Shown here in pieces: positions 47,681 to 59,831 of a stretch of 64,000 nucleotides of DNA. Source of the DNA: Rhizophagus clarus (lineage: Eukaryota; Glomeromycota; Glomeromycetes; Glomerales; Glomeraceae); the NCBI GenBank assembly GCA_015698045.1, contig BLAL01000285.1:1550001-1614000 (forward strand), read 5' to 3'. Position 1 is the stretch's first letter. Each line of letters begins with the position of its first letter. The position numbers and the translations under genes were made by a program. The notes beneath the pieces were generated by a model. That model had not been told where the DNA came from. It saw only the letters and a program-made list of their open reading frames with translations, and did not search any database.

Positions 47681-49383
47681 ATGTCCGAACTTCTAAAAAT
47701 TCCATTGTTAATTTCTACAACGATAAAACATTATTTTAATGGACCACCTAAACCTTCATGGAATTTAAATCTTCATTTATTTACTGTAATGTTTAAATCA
47801 ATGCTCGAAAATTCCAGTACTCGAACAATTGAGCAAGCGCAAAGAGAGAGTTCTCGTCCTATCCCTGTACCGGCTGATGTGATGATAAATGAATTTAAGA
47901 TAAACAATAAATATAGATACGAAGCTCAAGTTTACCTTGAAAAGATTTTGAAACCTTATGAACATGTTTTAGATACTGATTGGAAAGATTTGAAAGATGA
48001 TGGAATTCTTTCTGAATGGGTTCAAGTTCCTAATGATGGTTGGGAAGAAAGAGAAATTAGGAAAACTATTTTGTATTTACACGGCGGGGCTTATTATGTA
48101 TGTAGTAAAGGTTTTTATCGTAATATTACAAGCTCGCTTGCCAAAAAAGCAAACGCAAGAGTTTTAGGTAAGTAAAACTCGAAATAATGAAATTTTCAAT
48201 CTATCTTCAATGTTTTACCTAATATTATTTATATAGCAATTGATTATCGGCTTGCACCTCAAAATCAATTTCCCGCCGGGTTACAAGATGCATTGGCTGC
48301 TTATTTGTATCTCTTAAATCCTCCAAAAGATGCAGGATTTGAACCTTTAAATCCAAAAAATATTGTGTTTTCTGGTGATAGTGCTGGGGGAGGTTTAAGC
48401 ATGGCTCTTGGTCTCGCCATACGTGACGCTGGTTTACCATCATGCGCTGGTATCATCGGTTGGGTAAATAAATAATTTTGCTTTTATTCACGTGGTTTAA
48501 AATTAATTATTCACATGATTGCACTACGCCACATTAGAGTCCATGGGTTGATCTTACGTTAAGCATGCCTTCGATGTTAGATGATGAAAGTATTGATTAT
48601 CTTCCAAATCTGACAATAAGTTGTTTTATTTCTCACGCAGAATCTCAAGCCTATATTGAATTCAAAGAAAAAGCTGCTGCACTCACAGAAAAGATTAAGA
48701 AACAAAATATTGGTCCCAAAATTTGGCATGATTCTTTTGATAGTCCTGAAGGAAGAATAAACTTTTATGCACCTAATGAAGGTCTAGCAATTCCATATGT
48801 CAGTCCAATGTTAGCTGAAAGTCTAGGCGATTTGCCTCCTCTATTATTGGTAAGACATTATTAGTTAAAGTATCACGTAATCCTTTATTAAAACATTTTC
48901 ATAATGAAAAAATATAGGTAGCAGGTGATGGAGAAAGATTTCGAGATGAAATAATTTATCTTGCTCATAGATCTGCTGAACCGTCTAAATATAAAGGACC
49001 ATCTTATAATGCTAATAAATTTGAAAAATCTTCATTTCAAATTCCAACAAATACCACACTAGAAATATATGAAGAAATGCCTCATGTATTCCAAGTAAGA
49101 TATTATTGGTTTTTAATCCCAAAATTATTGTATTATTTTAAATAAAAAAATAAATTCTTCCATTTAGATGGTAGAACATGTTAATACTACAATATCATAT
49201 GAACATACAGCCAAATTTATAAATAGAGTAACAACCACTTTTAATAAACCACTTTCCCCTTTTTCTTTCAGTTGTATAAATAGTAAAGGAGAATTTAGTC
49301 CTTTGAAAAGGTATCATAAAGAAATTCTTAAATGGAAAAAAATTGGTATCTTACCAAATAACAAACAAATGAGTTTAAAGTGA
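47681..49383 (+). CDS. HSL-type alpha/beta-hydrolase (esterase/lipase), copy B
   Basis: Five exons, 47681-48167, 48237-48463, 48538-48849, 48918-49094 and 49168-49383, give 472 residues. The catalytic set matches copy A: HGGAY, GDSAGG (Ser about 211), VAGDGE (Asp about 346) and EEMPHVF (His about 398). Differences from copy A are a shorter N terminus (MSELLKIP in place of MSGFVKFVVPKTP), NLTISCFISHAES replacing SPTEGFVHAES in exon 3, and a divergent, shorter C terminus. Part of exon 1 is nearly identical to copy A at the nucleotide level while flanking parts are not. Both copies look functional. Confidence 0.9.
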
Positions 49384-50360
49384 CTTCAAGTAAATTGTAA
49401 GTAAGTTAATAAATAAATTTGAATTAAATATTAAAAATATATTAATTTACTTAAATCTTCTCTTTAAAAACATTAGAATTTTTAATATATACAATACTAT
49501 TTTTAGCTATTTTTACTTATTTTCTTTACAAATAATCTTTATTAATTATTATGAATTTCTATTTATTATTAATTTATTTATTACAATTTTAGTTTTAATC
49601 ATCAATTAGGTAATTTATATTATAAGAAATTCTGAAATATTATTTCTTTAAACTTTAAGACAAATTTATTAAAATAAGTTACAATTTGATTACTTAAAAT
49701 TTCTGAATTATTTTATAAAAAGAAAATTTTTATATATTAAACAATAAAATAAAATATGATTGCATTTTAATTATATTAAATTAGCAATTACAAAAATTAT
49801 GATTAGTTTTAAAATTGATGAAATAACCTATAAAAAATATTTTTTAAAAAAAAGAATTATTTATTAAATTTTTTTTTTTTTAAATTTAAAAGTATTAACA
49901 TTACTACATAAATTTTATTTAATAAATTGAATAAAACTGTAAAATAATCATCATAAAAAATAATAAGAAATGGTTTGAATTATAAAAAAAATTCATTTAA
50001 CTAATCCACTTACTAAATTAAATAAAATAAAAATATAAGAAAAAATAAAAAACAATAAAAAAAAATTATAAAGAAATAATATTCAAAAATAATAATTGGT
50101 TAAGATCATAAATTTATCCTATAATTAATTCTTTATTACTGACATATTAGTTGTATAAACTACTGTATATCATAAATTATAGGTATCTTGCAAATTTCTA
50201 AGAGTTAATTTTGTATTATCATGTTAGTAACTTAAATTTTTATTATAAATAAAATATATTTAAAAGATTATATATTAATCAAAAAATTATTTTATATAAT
50301 ATTTAAGCAAAATTAAATTTATTAAATAATAAAATTAATAGAAAATAGAACTTTTTATTA
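49384..50360. other. AT-rich intergenic with dispersed repeat copy B
   Basis: No gene seen. 50163-50360, continued at 51208-51290, is a copy of the dispersed repeat at 26095-26345. The rest is A/T low-complexity sequence. Confidence 0.6.
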
Positions 50361-51207
50361 CAGTCAACTCTCTTTATAGTCACCTTCGTTATAATCACAT
50401 TACCCTATATAGTCACCTTAGTTAAGTGTCTCAAATTTTCATATATAAAAACTATTATTTATAGTCACAAACTATCTATAGTCATTATTACATCTTTTTT
50501 TAAACAATTTATATATACTGTATATGATTATAAAAAGATATTTATTAAAATATAATTGTTCTATGATTTAATGATCGGATTTCAATGATCTTTAGTTCAT
50601 TAGGTTCATCTATTGAAAGGAATCAGATGGTAGTAATTTTATAGTGATTGGATTAATATTGATTGAGTAATCCAATTTTAAATATCAAATCAGCATTCTA
50701 TATATATAAAATTTACGTAATATTTAATATTTTGATTTATTTTAATTATAACAGGTTCTAGTGATCAGATTTTAATGATCGTAGACTCATTAGAATCATT
50801 TTGTCAAGAGGAAGCTAATGGTAATAATTATATAATAGTTGGATTAATATTGACTGAGCAATTCAGTTTTAAAGACAAGATCAGCATTTTTTATATGTAA
50901 AATTCATGTAACATTAAATATTTTGACTGTATTTTAATTATTACAGATTTTAGTGATTGGATTTTAATGATCTTAAACTTGTTGAAATCGTCTCATCGAA
51001 AGAAAGCTAATGGTTATAAATCTATAATAATTGGAATAATATTGACAAAATTATTATGATGTGAATATTTAATCAAAATTATTACAATTTATAATTCTGG
51101 CCAAAATTACTGATTTAATTATAAGATTTTATTGCATATAGTCATATCTCATCATAGTCACCAAATATAAACTATTCCAAATGTGTAACTATAGAGAAAG
51201 TTGACTG
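50361..51207. mobile_element. 847-bp TA-flanked pogo/mariner-like MITE
   Basis: The left end CAGTCAACTCTCTTTATAGT and the reverse complement of the right end, CAGTCAACTTTCTCTATAGT, match at 18 of 20 positions. TA flanks both sides (50359-50360 and 51208-51209). Ends beginning CAGT at TA sites are typical of pogo/Tigger-type Tc1-mariner elements (established knowledge). The interior has no ORF. It holds about three tandem copies of a roughly 190-bp repeat, each with GGATTTTAATGATC, a decayed hairpin and TTGGATTAATATTGA. The insertion splits a dispersed repeat whose intact copy is at 26095-26345. Confidence 0.85.
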
Positions 51208-51475
51208 TAAGTAAAAAAAGGTGAAGTACTATATATAAGAAATACTATAACTTATAATATATGGTAATTATTTGTTTTAATAAATGCTTGAAATTCATTA
51301 TATTAATTTATTTACTATGATTTTTATTAAACTTATAAAAGTAATAAAATCTATTATCTTTAATGTAATCATTGAATTACTTTGAAATAAGTTTATAAAT
51401 AATTATTATTTTTAATTTTATAATTAGAAAATTTTTATAACCCTAAAAGAGTTTAATTTAGAGATATACTTTAAT

Positions 51476-51568
51476 CTATAAATGCCACTTAAATCCAAAA
51501 TAATTTAAAATTATGGCAGTTCAAATACTGTCCAAATATATAAATCCAAATTAATTTACAAATTATAT
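51476..51568. repeat. Degraded left half of the 186-bp MITE
   Basis: TATAAATGCCACTTAAATCC, then AAAATAATTT, ATTATGGCAG and AAATTAATTTACAAATTA follow the left half of the MITE at 6406-6591. It carries substitutions and an extra block near 51528. The right half is absent; another repeat starts where it should begin. Confidence 0.65.
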
Positions 51569-51790
51569 ACAATTATCCCTCTTTATAGCAAATCTTGATA
51601 TAACAAAAAATACTATATAACAAATTGTTAATGTGTAACAGATATTAACATATGAAAAATCCTTTGATTAACTGAATTTTATTAATTATGGGCTGTATAC
51701 CATTATATAAAGTAAAGTTACAAAACAGTATATATAAAAATAATCTTTTTATAACAAATTTTTTTAGTAAATCAAAAATTACTGATATAC
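51565..51790. repeat. TATAGCAAAT repeat relic
   Basis: ACAATTATCCCTCTTTATAG, then CAAATCTTGATATAAC and ATTAACATATGA are shared, with changes, with 19449-19640 (ACAGTTAACTC, TATAGCAAATCCTTAATATA, ATTAACATATGATA). A dispersed non-autonomous family is likely; the right boundary is uncertain. Confidence 0.45.
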
Positions 51791-52368
51791 TAATAGTCTT
51801 ATAATCATTTAATAAAAGAATAATTTTTTTTAAATATATAATATATGAAAAATATAAAATGTTTTTATAAAAGATATTTAATAAATCATTTTAATAATGT
51901 CAAAATATTAAATTATATCATCGATTTTATTAGCTTTGCATTTGCGTATCAGAATTAACTTCATCAGCATGATATCTATCTACTATCCATATTTTATTTA
52001 ATAATTCTTATAAAAATAAAAGTAGTAAATAGATAAATAAGAAATTAACTCCTAAGAAGATAACCAATATTTATTTGATAATTATAGTATCAATTTACAA
52101 ATTATAATTCAATTTACATTAAAATATATATCTAATTTAATATATGGGGTAGTTGTGCCCAATAATTATATGCCATCTCAAAATCAAATGAATGTACTAA
52201 CAGACCATTAATTAAGATATTTAGATGAAAATGAAGTATTTCTAACTTTATTTTATTTTGTAATTTGCTTTTGATTAAATTTTGGCGTGGAATTATTAAG
52301 ATAATATGAATAATTTTCGTAGTATGAGGATATAATAAAGAAAAATCTGTTGTTGAAAAAATTCTGAA

Positions 52369-54610
52369 TTATTGCTCAACAAATTTAAATTCCCTAAAAT
52401 TAGTCATGAATTGTCGTACAGTTATCCATTCCTTTTTTAATTCTTTTTTATCAATTATTGGTTTATAAACATTATTATCTTGATCGGTCTTTAGGTTATC
52501 ATAAAATTCTCCAATAACTTCAATCTTCTTATTACCATATTTATTAATTAAAGTTTGAGTTAAAGGTAACTGTTGTGCATCAAAAATTCGCATTGAATGA
52601 TAAAATTCAGAATCAGAAAATCTTTTTTGAATATTTTGAATTATAGATAAGGCAAATTGTGAAAAAGAACTTGAAATTAAATCTAACAATAATTGATTAT
52701 TTTCAATATATTTAAGTAAATTTTTGCTGTATGTTGGCGGTGTATCATCATCTCCAACAAACATTATTTGAATTGTGAGAATAGTAGAGTTTAAATGATA
52801 ATGCACATCAGTTAGTATAATGAAATCTCCTTGAAATGCTTTGATTAGTCATTGTAAAACATCAAAAAGATCAGCCAAAAATTTTGTTGCTAGAATAAAA
52901 TTTGGATCTAATTCTTCTAACAATTTTTTTGCTAACTCAGATCCATTTTCATCAGAAATAATGTCTGTTTGTAATGCTGTTATAATAGAATTTAAAGTTT
53001 GATGTAAGTTAGATACTGTTTATGATAATGATAACCATTGTATTAAAACTAATTTCAGTATTGCAAGCCTAGAATAGGACCCTGAACTATATATAAATAG
53101 GTCAGGGGTTAAGTTTGCTTATTGATCATATAAAATTTTAAAAAGTTGCTTATTTCAGGGGTAATTTTGAAAATTTCTTATCATACATACCCCTGTATTT
53201 AAAATATCTACTGATTGGATTTTAATGAAATTTATATCATTGGATTTGTCTTAATGAAACGAATCCAATGGTATAAATTTTATTTTGATAGCATTAATAT
53301 TGATTAAGATATCCTAAATTAAAAATTTTACTATACATCATATCTGACCTAAATGAGAGATGTTTGGGATCCTCTCAAAATCATCATCATCATCAGCTTG
53401 GATCATTCACAAATTTTTTAACCGATTATAGGACCTACTAAAATAACTATATAACCTTTTTAAAGTAGATTCATAATCCTTAAAATATGGTACATCTTTA
53501 GCAGAATCTTTGCCAATAAGTACAAAACGGTGTGTTATACAATGAATTGCAGTCATAAATGGATTTTTATTTTTTAATCACATAGCTACTCCATTATTTT
53601 TTCCTAAAATAAATGCAACAGTAATTAATTAATAATAAATAATTACATAAAGATAAGTAAATTATGATATTTACCTGTCATTACAGATATTCCATCACTT
53701 TCTATATGATATAAAAACTGAAATAATATACCTTTTGCATTTAAAAATATTTCAATATCTTTCGTAATCAAATTTGCATCATATTTCTCTAAATTTACCA
53801 TCCCAAGGTATCGTAAAATTGGTTCATTTCCTACCATATGTTTACTCAATATTGCCAGATGCTTATCAATAGTAATTGTGATATTTTCATCTAAAAAAAT
53901 GCTCCATCCAGTACTTTTATTGATTTCTGCTATAACTTGATGTTTAATTACATATGAAATTGACTTAATAAATTTAAGTCCAGCTTTCAGATTTTTGTAT
54001 GTAGTATAATTAGAAGTAGTAGAAGTTAAAGGTAATGTTTGAGAATATAAAGGAGGTAGCAAGACCTGCGTTGGTAGTGTTTGATAATTAATTTCATTAT
54101 AATTATTTATTTGATATTCTACAAGATTATTAATATCAGAAAATATATTAAATGCTAGATTTTGTTTAGAGCAAAAATACGTATTCCTCATTAATAATGC
54201 AATAATACATGATTTTTTTACTCCTAATTGTGTTATAAAACTAGTGATTATATTTGGATTGTTTGTGCTATCTCCTCTTAATTTTGAAATTGAGATATGC
54301 GTTTCAGTTTTTATATGATTATCAAGATAATCTTTTTTGAATTTATTACAACTTTTCATAAAAATATTACTTACTTTTCTCTCTTCACACCAAATACAAT
54401 ACATAAAAGGGTTCCCTTTTTCATCCTCTCTTTTAATTAACCATAGATATGTTTGTGGCCATCTTGAATCCCAATCATTTCGTTCCTTTTTATATTTTTT
54501 ATTTGAAATTTTTTTTTATGATGTAGAAGAAGTGCCAGCAGGATATTCAATATTATCACTTTCTTTACGCTTTCCTTTTAAGTTACTTGCACTTTGAAAG
54601 TACTTTTCTA
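52369..54610 (-). pseudogene. hAT-like transposase with zinc finger, broken
   Basis: On the minus strand the sequence opens near 54610 with KYFQSASNLKGKRKE, then a stop, then a BED/TTF-like zinc finger: WPQTYLWLIKRED, MYCIWCEE, and a His pair in NHIKTETH. A transposase-like region follows (residues such as STGWSIFLDE and HIESDGISVMTGK) to 53643. More decayed sequence runs on to an open stretch at 52806-52369 ending KEWITVRQFMTNFREFKFVEQ. Several stops and a nested 298-bp MITE (53076-53373) show that it is dead. The gene type resembles the ZNF862/KIAA1958-like hAT-derived proteins often found in mycorrhizal fungal genomes. Family placement is by motif. Confidence 0.7.
53076..53373. mobile_element. 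298-bp MITE nested in the hAT pseudogene
   Basis: The left end AGGACCCTGAAC followed 18 bases later by AGGTCAG, and the reverse complement of the right end, AGGATCCCAAAC then TTAGGTCAG, form imperfect inverted repeats of about 30 bp. The interior includes the dispersed hairpin CATTGGATTTGT, then ACGAATCCAATG (about 53240-53275). It interrupts the transposase reading. No target duplication was resolved. Confidence 0.6.
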
Positions 54611-54754
54611 TTTTTGAAAAAAAAAATAAGTAAGAAAGTAAGTTAATTATCTTTCTTTATGATCCATCTTTATATGTAGATATAAACTCGTGGTTATGGG
54701 TACTCGTGGTTAATTTGTGTAAGATTTAATGCCTTATTAGTTAAGTGGTAAGAA

Positions 54755-54944
54755 GAAACTTATTTGCGCAGAATTTGCAGAAAATCTGCGCAATTTGCAG
54801 AATTTGCGCAAAAATTGTGAAAAATTTGTGCAAAATTTGTGCAGATTTTAAAATTATTGATTACGCAATGTGCAGATCAAAGTTACGTGAAATTTGCAGA
54901 AATTAAAAGTAAGTTGCACTCCACAAATTTCGCAAATAAATTTC
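54755..54944. mobile_element. 190-bp MITE with TTTGCGCA repeats
   Basis: GAAACTTATTTGCGCAGAAT at the left is mirrored at the right (reverse complement GAAATTTATTTGCGAAATTT). The interior repeats TTTGCGCA, AATTTGCAG and TTGTGCA words, giving several overlapping short hairpins. No coding capacity; flanking duplication not resolved. Confidence 0.55.
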
Positions 54945-55408
54945 ATACACTGATAATAATAATTAATAATTGCAAAATAATAAAACATTATTAAATATAA
55001 ATAAAGTAAGATAAAAATTTGATGACAATCTTTTAAAAAAAAAAATTTATACGAATGCTGAAACTATAAGTATATCATATGATATTTAATGTCAAAACGT
55101 CAAAATAGTTTTGCCAATTTTGACATATCAAAACTTTTTAGTTTTGGCAAACAACTTTAGTAATCACTTAACCTATCTTTTTTATAACATATTATATATA
55201 ATAGTAAATAGTTTAGAAAGTAGATTTTTCTTTCAGAAAAAAACTTTTTTTAAAAAATAACATTTAATTAAATGTGATTAATTAACTTTTTAGAAATAAA
55301 TCTTATCAATATGATCTTATTAGTTTTAATTATTACTGTTCAACTTTATAAATAATTTAGTTATTATTTATCAGAATCAACTGAAATTCAATGTTTTAAA
55401 CAAGTAAC
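54945..55408. other. Intergenic; second TTTTGGCA repeat copy
   Basis: No gene. About 55090-55170 carries the GTCAAAAC, TTTTGCCA and AGTTTTGGCA words also seen at 28500-28680. Confidence 0.5.
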
Positions 55409-55729
55409 ACAGGTCGAATGGAGTCAAATCGGTCACCAATCGGTCATGTGACTGATTGGTAACCGATTGGTTACCTATTGATGACTGATTCTTTCAATCG
55501 GTCATCAATCAGGTATAAAATCCAAATCGGTTATCAACCGATCATATGACTGATTGATGGCCGATTGATGTACGGTTGAATTTACCAGTTATCAATAGGT
55601 CACATATCAGATTGATGACCGATTGGTTGCTAATTGGCTTATTATATATTAGCAGATTTTTAGATTTTTTCAATAATAACGTTTTATTTATAAACCATTT
55701 TAAACTCTGATAGAAAATTTTTTTTGATA

Positions 55730-58095
55730 GATTTCCTGAGATTCGTATTGATAAATAGAGATTCTTTTTTTTTTGATATTTCTAAGAGTTCGTATAGGGT
55801 ATCTAATAGAAAATTTTTTTTTATTTTCTAAGAGTTCATATGGAAAGAGTTCGTATGGGATATCTGGTAGAAAATTTTTTTTTTAAGAGATTTTCTGAGT
55901 TCAATTCGTATGTGATATCTAATAGAAAATTTTTTTTGAGAGAGTTTGTATGGGAAGAGTTCATATTTTCTAAGAGTTCATATGGGAAAGGTTCGTATGG
56001 GATATCTGATAGAAAATTTTTTTAAGATATTTCCTAAGAGTTCATATGGAAAGGGTTCGTATGGGTTTATGGGATATCTGATAGGAAATTTTTTTTTTGA
56101 GAGATTTCCTAAGATTCGTATAGGATGTATTTGATAAATAGATTTTTTTTTTTAATTTCTAAGAGTTCATATGGGTATCTGATAGAAAATTTTTTTTTTG
56201 GGATTTTCTAAATTTATATGGGAAGAATTCGTATTTTCCAAGAGTTCATATGGGAAGCGTTCATATAGGATATCTTTAATAGAAAATTTTTTTTAAGAGA
56301 TTTTCTAAGAGTCGTATGAGAAGAATTCGGAATATGGGATATTTTAATAAAGATTTTTCAAGTGTTCATATGGTAAGGGTTCGTATGGGATTCTTTGATA
56401 GAAAATTTTTTTTTAAGAGTTTTTCTTAGAGTTCGTGTGGGAAGAGTTCGTATGGGATATTTTGATAAAGATTTTCCAAGTGTTTATATGGGAAAGGTTC
56501 ATATGGGATATCTGATAGAAAATTTTTTTTGAAATTTTCTAAGAGTTCATATGGGAAGAGTTCGTATGGGATACCTGATAGAAAATTTTTTTGTGAAATT
56601 TTTTAGGGTTCGTATAGAAAGGATTCACATGGGATTCTTTGATAGAAAATTTTTTTGAGAGATTTTCTAAGAGTTCATATGGGAAGGGTTCGTATGGGTC
56701 TATGGGATATATGATAGGAAATTTTTTTCGAGAGATTTCCTAAGATTCGTATAGGATATATTTGATAAATAGTTTTTTTTTTTTTGATTTCTAAGAGTTC
56801 ATATGGGTATCTGATAGAAAATTTTTTTTTTAGGATTTTCTAAGTTTATATGGGAAGAATTCGTATTTTCCAAGAGTTCATATGAGAAACGTTCGCATGG
56901 GATTATTTAATAGAAAATTTTTTTTTGAGAGATTTCTAAAAGTTCATATGGAAAAGGTTCGTATGGGATTCTTTGATAGAAAATTTTTTTTAAGAGATTT
57001 TCTAAGAGTTCGTATAGGAGTTCGTATGGGATATCTGATAGAAAATTTTTTCTTAAGAGATTTTCTAAGAGTTCATATGGAAAGGGTTCGCATGGGATTA
57101 TTTAATAGAAAATTTTTTTTTGAGAGATTTCTAAAAGTTCATATGGAAAAGGTTCATATGGGATTCTTTGATAGAAAATTTTTTTTAAGAGATTTTCTAA
57201 GAGTTCGTATAGAATATTTTTGATAAATTGATTTTTTTTTTATTTTAAGAGTTCGTATGGGATATCTGATAGAAAATTTTTTTGTGAAATTTTTTAGGGT
57301 TCATATGGAAAGGATTCGCATGGGATTCTTTGATAGAAAATTTTTTGGGAGAGATTTCTAAGATTCGTATAGGATATTTTTGATAAATTGATTTTTTTTT
57401 TATTTTAAGAGTTCGTATGGAATATCTGATAGAAAAATTTTTCTTAAGAGATTTTCTAAGAGTTCGTATGGAAAGGTTCGTATGTGATTCTTTGATAGAA
57501 AATTTTTTTTTAAGAGATTTTCTTAGTTCATACTATGGAAAGAGTTCATATGGGATATTTGATAGAAAAGTTTTTCTTAAGAGATTTTCTAAGAGTTCAT
57601 ATGGAAAGGGTTCGTATGGGATTCTTTGATAGAAAATTTTTTTTAAGAGATTTTCTTAGAGTTCGTGTGGGAAGAGTTCGTATGGGATATTTTAATATAT
57701 AAAGATTTTTCAAGTGTGATTCATATGGTAAAGGTTCGTATGGGATATCTTTGGTAGAAAATTTTTTTGAGAATTCCTAAGAGTTCATATGGGAAGGGTT
57801 CGTATGGGATATCTGATAGGAGGGATTCTTTGATAGAAAATTTTTTTGAGAGAGATTTCCTAAGAGTTCATATGGGATATTTTGGTAGAGATTCCTTTTT
57901 TGTGAAATTTTTTAGGGTTCGTATGAATATTTTTGATAGAAAATTTTTTTTTTTGAGATATCTTTTTGAGATATCCCAAGATTTGTGTAGGAAATGATTT
58001 TTTTTTTTTTGAATTTTCTAAGATTCAGAGATTTTTTTTTTTTGAGGTTTTCTAAGTGTTTGTATGAGATATTTTTAATAGAGAATTTTTTTAGA
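55730..58095. repeat. Minisatellite of TTCGTATGGGATATCTGATAG type units
   Basis: About 2.3 kb of degenerate units of roughly 50-75 bp, built from AAGAGTTCATATGGGAAG, GTTCGTATGGGATATCTGAT and GATAGAAAATTTTTTT with GAGAGATTTCCT. Unit lengths vary through the T runs and through loss of half-units. The many short open frames that repeat residues such as RVRMGYLIENFF are products of the array and not genes. Confidence 0.85.
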
Positions 58096-58751
58096 TTTCG
58101 TAACATTTTTTAAAAAAAAATACACTTTTTATTAAATTATATATTAACTTTACCTTTTTTTAATATTACTAATGTTATTTTTTTTTCTATATTTTACTAA
58201 AAACTCTTCATAATACTAACTTTTTGTATTTGTGTATTTTATTATAATTATTACTAACTTTTTATATTTACGCTTTTATTAAATATTACTAACTTTATCA
58301 GTCATATACTAACATATTATTATAATGAATATGATTATTTTAAATGCTTATTAATATAAATAAAGATACTATGTATTTTATTTGTAATTCTAAATATTAT
58401 GTGCTATAATAAATTTTATTATTCGTTATATGATTTTACAAAAATTGGTCTTTCGACCATCAATTGACCATAAATTGACCATAAATTGACCATAATTTGA
58501 CCATCAATCGACCATCAATCGACCATAATTTGACCATAATTTGACCATAATTTGACCATCAATCAACTATCAATTGACGATCATTGATCTTTCAATCGGC
58601 AACCCGATTTGGTACCAATTTTTGACATCATCCGGCATCAATCGGGTAGTACGATTTATTGCCGATTGAATATCGATTCGTTTGACTATTCATCAATCCT
58701 GATAGCCGATTGATAGCTGATTGATAGCTGATTTGGCATCATTCGACCTGT

Positions 58752-58999
58752 ACACGATTAAGAAAAATTTGAGCGAACTTTTCTTAAACTTGTATTACAA
58801 TTGTATAACATGATCACAATTAAGAAAAATTTGAGCGAACTTTTCTTAAACTTGTATTACAAATGTAACATGATCACGATTAAGAAAAATTCGAGTGAAC
58901 TTTTCTTAAACTTGTATTACAATTGTAACATGATCACAATTAAGAAAAGTTCGAGCAAACTTTTCTTAAACTTGTATTACAAATGTAACATTAATCACG
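58752..58999. repeat. Four tandem about 60-bp units with a palindrome
   Basis: Four near-identical units lie end to end directly beyond the first right end of the large element. Each contains ATTAAGAAAAATTTGAGCGA, then ACTTTTCTTAA; in the best case TTAAGAAAAGTTCG and CGAACTTTTCTTAA are exact reverse complements around two bases. The units are joined by CTTGTATTACAATTGTAAC and ATGATCAC. Confidence 0.8.
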
Positions 59000-59831
59000 A
59001 TTAATCGCAACATATTCGAGTAATATACATATAATACTAAATTTTATTAACAAAATTTTACAATATTATATCACGTGACACATGTAATATACAAATAGAA
59101 GCTTTTAAAAAAATTAGGTATCCAAAAGTTCAAGGTAAATTTTAATACAAATTTAAAAGATCACTATATATATAACTATATGAGATGAAAAAATTACAAC
59201 ATAGTTTTTCAATTTTTCTATTATTAACCAATCAAAATTCGGTCTGATCTTTATCACGTGACCTGATCTTAACATGCATATAAATAACTAAACGCGACTC
59301 TGTTTATTTTTTAAAAAATATACACTCTTTTTTTTCTGTTTTCTTACACTCTTTCTTTTCTATTTTCTTCTTACTCTTATTACATTTTACAGGTATATTA
59401 ATTATTGTATTTTTGTCATTAAATTTATTGTACTGATTACTAACTATATTTTATTTTATAATATTAACTTTACCTTTTTTTAATGTTATTCTTTTTTTTA
59501 ATATTACTAATGTTATTCTTTTTTTTTATATTTTACTAACATCATCACGTATTATTTTCTTTTTTTTTTTATAAATTTTATCAAACTCTTCATAATACTA
59601 GCTTTTTGTATTTGTGTAATTATTACTAACTTTTTATATTTACGCTTTACTATTTATTAAATATTACTAACTTTATCAGTCATATACTAACATATTATTA
59701 TGATGAATATTTTTATTTTAAATACTTATTAATATAAATAAAGATACTATGTATTTTATTTGTAATTCTAAATATTATGTGCTATAATAAATTTTATTAT
59801 TCGTTATATGATTCTACAAAAATTGGTCAGT

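Noticed and set aside
48225..48443. Minus-strand frame across exon 2 of esterase copy B
   Set aside because: Antisense to a conserved exon carrying the GDSAGG motif.
55840..58106. Many 60-113-codon frames with residues like RVRMGYLIENFF
   Set aside because: They lie in a minisatellite with variable T runs that change frame; no conserved frame or start.
58741..58999. Regular 60-bp spacing suggestive of a CRISPR-like array
   Set aside because: Whole units are near-identical with no unique spacers, and the genome is eukaryotic; it is an ordinary tandem repeat.
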